Below, in pieces: positions 62,315-64,000 of a stretch of 64,000 bases of DNA. The stretch spans positions 1 to 64,000 of the forward strand of contig CAJTSK010000008.1 of NCBI GenBank assembly GCA_910578835.1. Direction: 5' to 3'. Below the pieces are notes generated by a model. The model was not told where the DNA came from. It searched no databases and saw only the letters and a list, made by a program, of their open reading frames with translations. Source of the stretch: an uncultured Muribaculum sp. (GTDB lineage Bacteria; Bacteroidota; Bacteroidia; Bacteroidales; Muribaculaceae). Position numbers and translations under genes: made by a program. The first letter of the stretch is position 1. Each line of letters opens with the position of its first letter.

Positions 62315-63997
62315 TTACTTTACTGCAACCTTCACTGTTGACACAGCTCCGTCGGCAGCCACTGTCTTCACGATGTAAAGACCGGGGGCAACTGATACAG
62401 ACTGTGCGCCGGCTACTGAAGCGACACGCACTCCGTTAAAGCCATATACTTCCGCTGCGACACATTCGCCGGCAATTGTAATGACACCTGCACCACCAGC
62501 CACGCTTATGCCGTTGCCATCAGCGGCAACATTGTCAATCGAAGCGGCACGCTGCGGACCGGCAATCTTCACTGCATTTTCTATAAATCCGGTAGTGTCG
62601 TTGATAAGCAGCGCGATGATGTCGATGTTGCTGCCTACCTTAACATTAGAGGGCAATGTCATAGAGTGGGTAAACTCATACTCTTTGTCCTTTTCCATCT
62701 CGGCAGGAAGAAGTCCCTTGATACCCTCGAAGGTGTCAATCTTGCGCGCCACGTCATTAAACGTCCAATTTACAGTATAAGGCAATGACTCCCAGCCACC
62801 GCATTCGCCACCCTGACCATTGTAAAAATAGTTTGTCTGCTGACCGGGTACTTTGTTTTCAGTGATTACAAATGCTATGCGATACTGTGACTTGGCAAGA
62901 GTCTCGTTCACTTCCTTGACATCGTAGACAATCTTAGCCTTTCCGCTGATTTCGAGCTTCTTCTCGGCGGCATCGACATATTTTGCCTCGATGGCTATAT
63001 CGCCGAAGCCACGGTCGCCGCCAAGCAATTCAACCGCAGCAGCAAAACTTCCGGGGCTTGGGCTAACCGGCACCATGCGGTCGATTAACGCGCCGGGGAA
63101 TCCGCTGACATATCCGAGCTCGGCAAGTGAATTAATATAGCTTGAAAGATTCATGGGGTCGGTAGCCGAGCCATTGCTGCTGTGGATGGCGATTCCCACG
63201 AAATCATCGGGATAATTCTCCTCAAGATATTCCATACCCCAGATACCACGCGGACAATATCCACACCAAGTACCGGTCCATTCCTCGATAACTACGCGAC
63301 GCTTGATACCATTCTCTACGCTCTTCACATAGTCTTTGGCTGCTATGGTAGGGATTTCAAGACCATTTACCTTATTTACAGTAGCCCCTATGCTATAAAC
63401 ACCTTCTTTATCCACGCCTGAAAGCGAAAAAATGATATCGCCATCAGATCCCGGACGGATATTCAGAGAGGCAGTCTGCTCCTGACCATCAATACCGTCA
63501 ACCGAAGTAAAACCATTTGCTGAAGTAATGGTAGAAGCACCCAGATTGACAGCAGTAACATTAACGTCAATCTTTTCACCGGGCTTCACTACAAAAGGCA
63601 AATCATAGCCTATAGCCTCTATCCATGTAGGAAGGTTTTCTCCCTCTACGCCGACCATGATTGACAAAGGAATACCTAAATGGGCCCATTCCTCTTTATC
63701 ACCATTGGTAACACCGACATTATCACAGTAAGAATTAACCGGTGTCTCATTACCATAGCAAAGCGGGTAATACGATTTGAAATTTGTCGAACGCGGCGCA
63801 ACAAACTCATATCCGACTGCAATTTCGTCGCCCGTAAACACATACGGTTCTTCAAGTACAATCTCATTTTCGCCGGGCGTAAAATTATTTCCTGAAACTG
63901 AACCGAGATTCAAAGTGACATCCTTTTCCCACAGTTTCTCACCGCCAAGTCCCTTGGTTATAAATACACGTCCGTTTTTGTCAACGGAAGAGCCCAT
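62315..63997 (-). CDS. Omp28-like secreted protein with C-terminal sorting-like domain (5' end outside the window)
   Basis: The open frame runs on past the end of the window, so the 560 residues from the ATG at 63997 are probably only the C-terminal part, and the signal peptide is missing. The middle is an Omp28-type thioredoxin-like domain with the Cys pair in EEWTGTWCGYCPRG (about residues 236-249), followed by the rest of that fold. The last 70 residues (EVYGFNGVRVASVAGAQSV... to VSTVKVAVK) look like a type IX secretion sorting domain or its derivative. The N-terminal part seen here has beta-sandwich-like repeats. It is probably exported; function unknown. Confidence 0.8.
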   Translation of the reverse strand: MGSSVDKNGRVFITKGLGGEKLWEKDVTLNLGSVSGNNFTPGENEIVLEEPYVFTGDEIAVGYEFVAPRSTNFKSYYPLCYGNETPVNSYCDNVGVTNGDKEEWAHLGIPLSIMVGVEGENLPTWIEAIGYDLPFVVKPGEKIDVNVTAVNLGASTITSANGFTSVDGIDGQEQTASLNIRPGSDGDIIFSLSGVDKEGVYSIGATVNKVNGLEIPTIAAKDYVKSVENGIKRRVVIEEWTGTWCGYCPRGIWGMEYLEENYPDDFVGIAIHSSNGSATDPMNLSSYINSLAELGYVSGFPGALIDRMVPVSPSPGSFAAAVELLGGDRGFGDIAIEAKYVDAAEKKLEISGKAKIVYDVKEVNETLAKSQYRIAFVITENKVPGQQTNYFYNGQGGECGGWESLPYTVNWTFNDVARKIDTFEGIKGLLPAEMEKDKEYEFTHSMTLPSNVKVGSNIDIIALLINDTTGFIENAVKIAGPQRAASIDNVAADGNGISVAGGAGVITIAGECVAAEVYGFNGVRVASVAGAQSVSVAPGLYIVKTVAADGAVSTVKVAVK

Positions 63998-64000
63998 AAA

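Noticed and set aside
1..64000. tRNA, rRNA, CRISPR arrays, insertion sequences or phage genes
   Set aside because: I looked for cloverleaf-like intergenic segments, repeated spacers, transposases and integrases and saw none. The window appears to be ordinary chromosome apart from the sugar locus.

Overview
The window looks like a chromosomal segment of a gut Bacteroidales bacterium, most likely of the Muribaculaceae type. The reasons are: SusC/SusD pairs with lipoprotein glycan-binding partners, promoters of the TTTG-N19/20-TAnnTTTG form typical of Bacteroidetes, a GH130/AGE/GPH-transporter mannan module like that of Bacteroides fragilis, a DUF349 repeat protein, a 29-codon COX24/mS38-like mini gene, and an Omp28 protein with a C-terminal sorting-like tail. 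The family assignment is inference; no rRNA or tRNA gene is visible to confirm it.

Layout. (1) 186-3068, minus strand: ribosomal operon rplM-rpsI-rpsB-tsf with a clear promoter and a possible structured leader. (2) 3283-29713, minus strand: a large polysaccharide utilisation locus for beta-mannan, probably acetylated glucomannan. It falls into three transcription units plus a regulator. Unit A (28693 to 23625) has a GH5 endo-glucanase-like enzyme, a SASA/SGNH esterase, a GH5_7-like mannanase and a CE7 esterase. Unit B (23471 to 12802) has SusC, SusD, two surface glycan-binding proteins and a GH26 mannanase carrying a nested extra module; it ends at a strong terminator. Unit C (12657 to 3283) has cellobiose phosphorylase GH94, a GH26 lipoprotein, mannosylglucose phosphorylase GH130, a GPH-family transporter, an AGE-family 2-epimerase, mannose-6-phosphate isomerase and an unknown membrane protein. 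An AraC-family regulator sits upstream. (3) 30060-36675: a barrel-less MG2/plug surface protein, a DUF308 membrane protein, a cytidylate-kinase-like protein, a small hypothetical, a cyclophilin lipoprotein and an M16 peptidase. (4) 36802-42522: DUF349 protein, polyprenyl-phosphate sugar transferase, RecQ and a Crp-like regulator. (5) 42760-50672: RND efflux operon, lpxA and a lipid kinase. (6) 50823-56143: glycogen/alpha-glucan cluster (debranching enzyme, GT4, GH57) and ferritin. (7) 56233-61798, minus strand: RNase G, mS38-like mini gene, HU, asparaginase and MetRS. (8) 62032-63997: DUF4250 mini gene and an Omp28-like secreted protein cut by the window edge.

How the locus probably works. 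Surface GH26/GH5 enzymes cut glucomannan, with CE7 and SASA esterases removing acetyl groups; the glycan-binding lipoproteins and SusCD capture and import oligosaccharides; a periplasmic-facing GH26 lipoprotein and the GPH symporter deliver disaccharides to the cytoplasm. There the 2-epimerase converts mannobiose to mannosyl-glucose, GH130 phosphorolyses it to mannose-1-phosphate and glucose, GH94 phosphorolyses cellobiose, and ManA feeds mannose-6-phosphate into glycolysis. No alpha-galactosidase, GH2 beta-mannosidase or phosphomannomutase is present in the window.

The most unusual observation is that the GH26 mannanase at 12802-14643 appears to contain, inserted within its catalytic domain, a module resembling the two tandem C-terminal modules of the neighbouring surface glycan-binding protein at 14668-17043.
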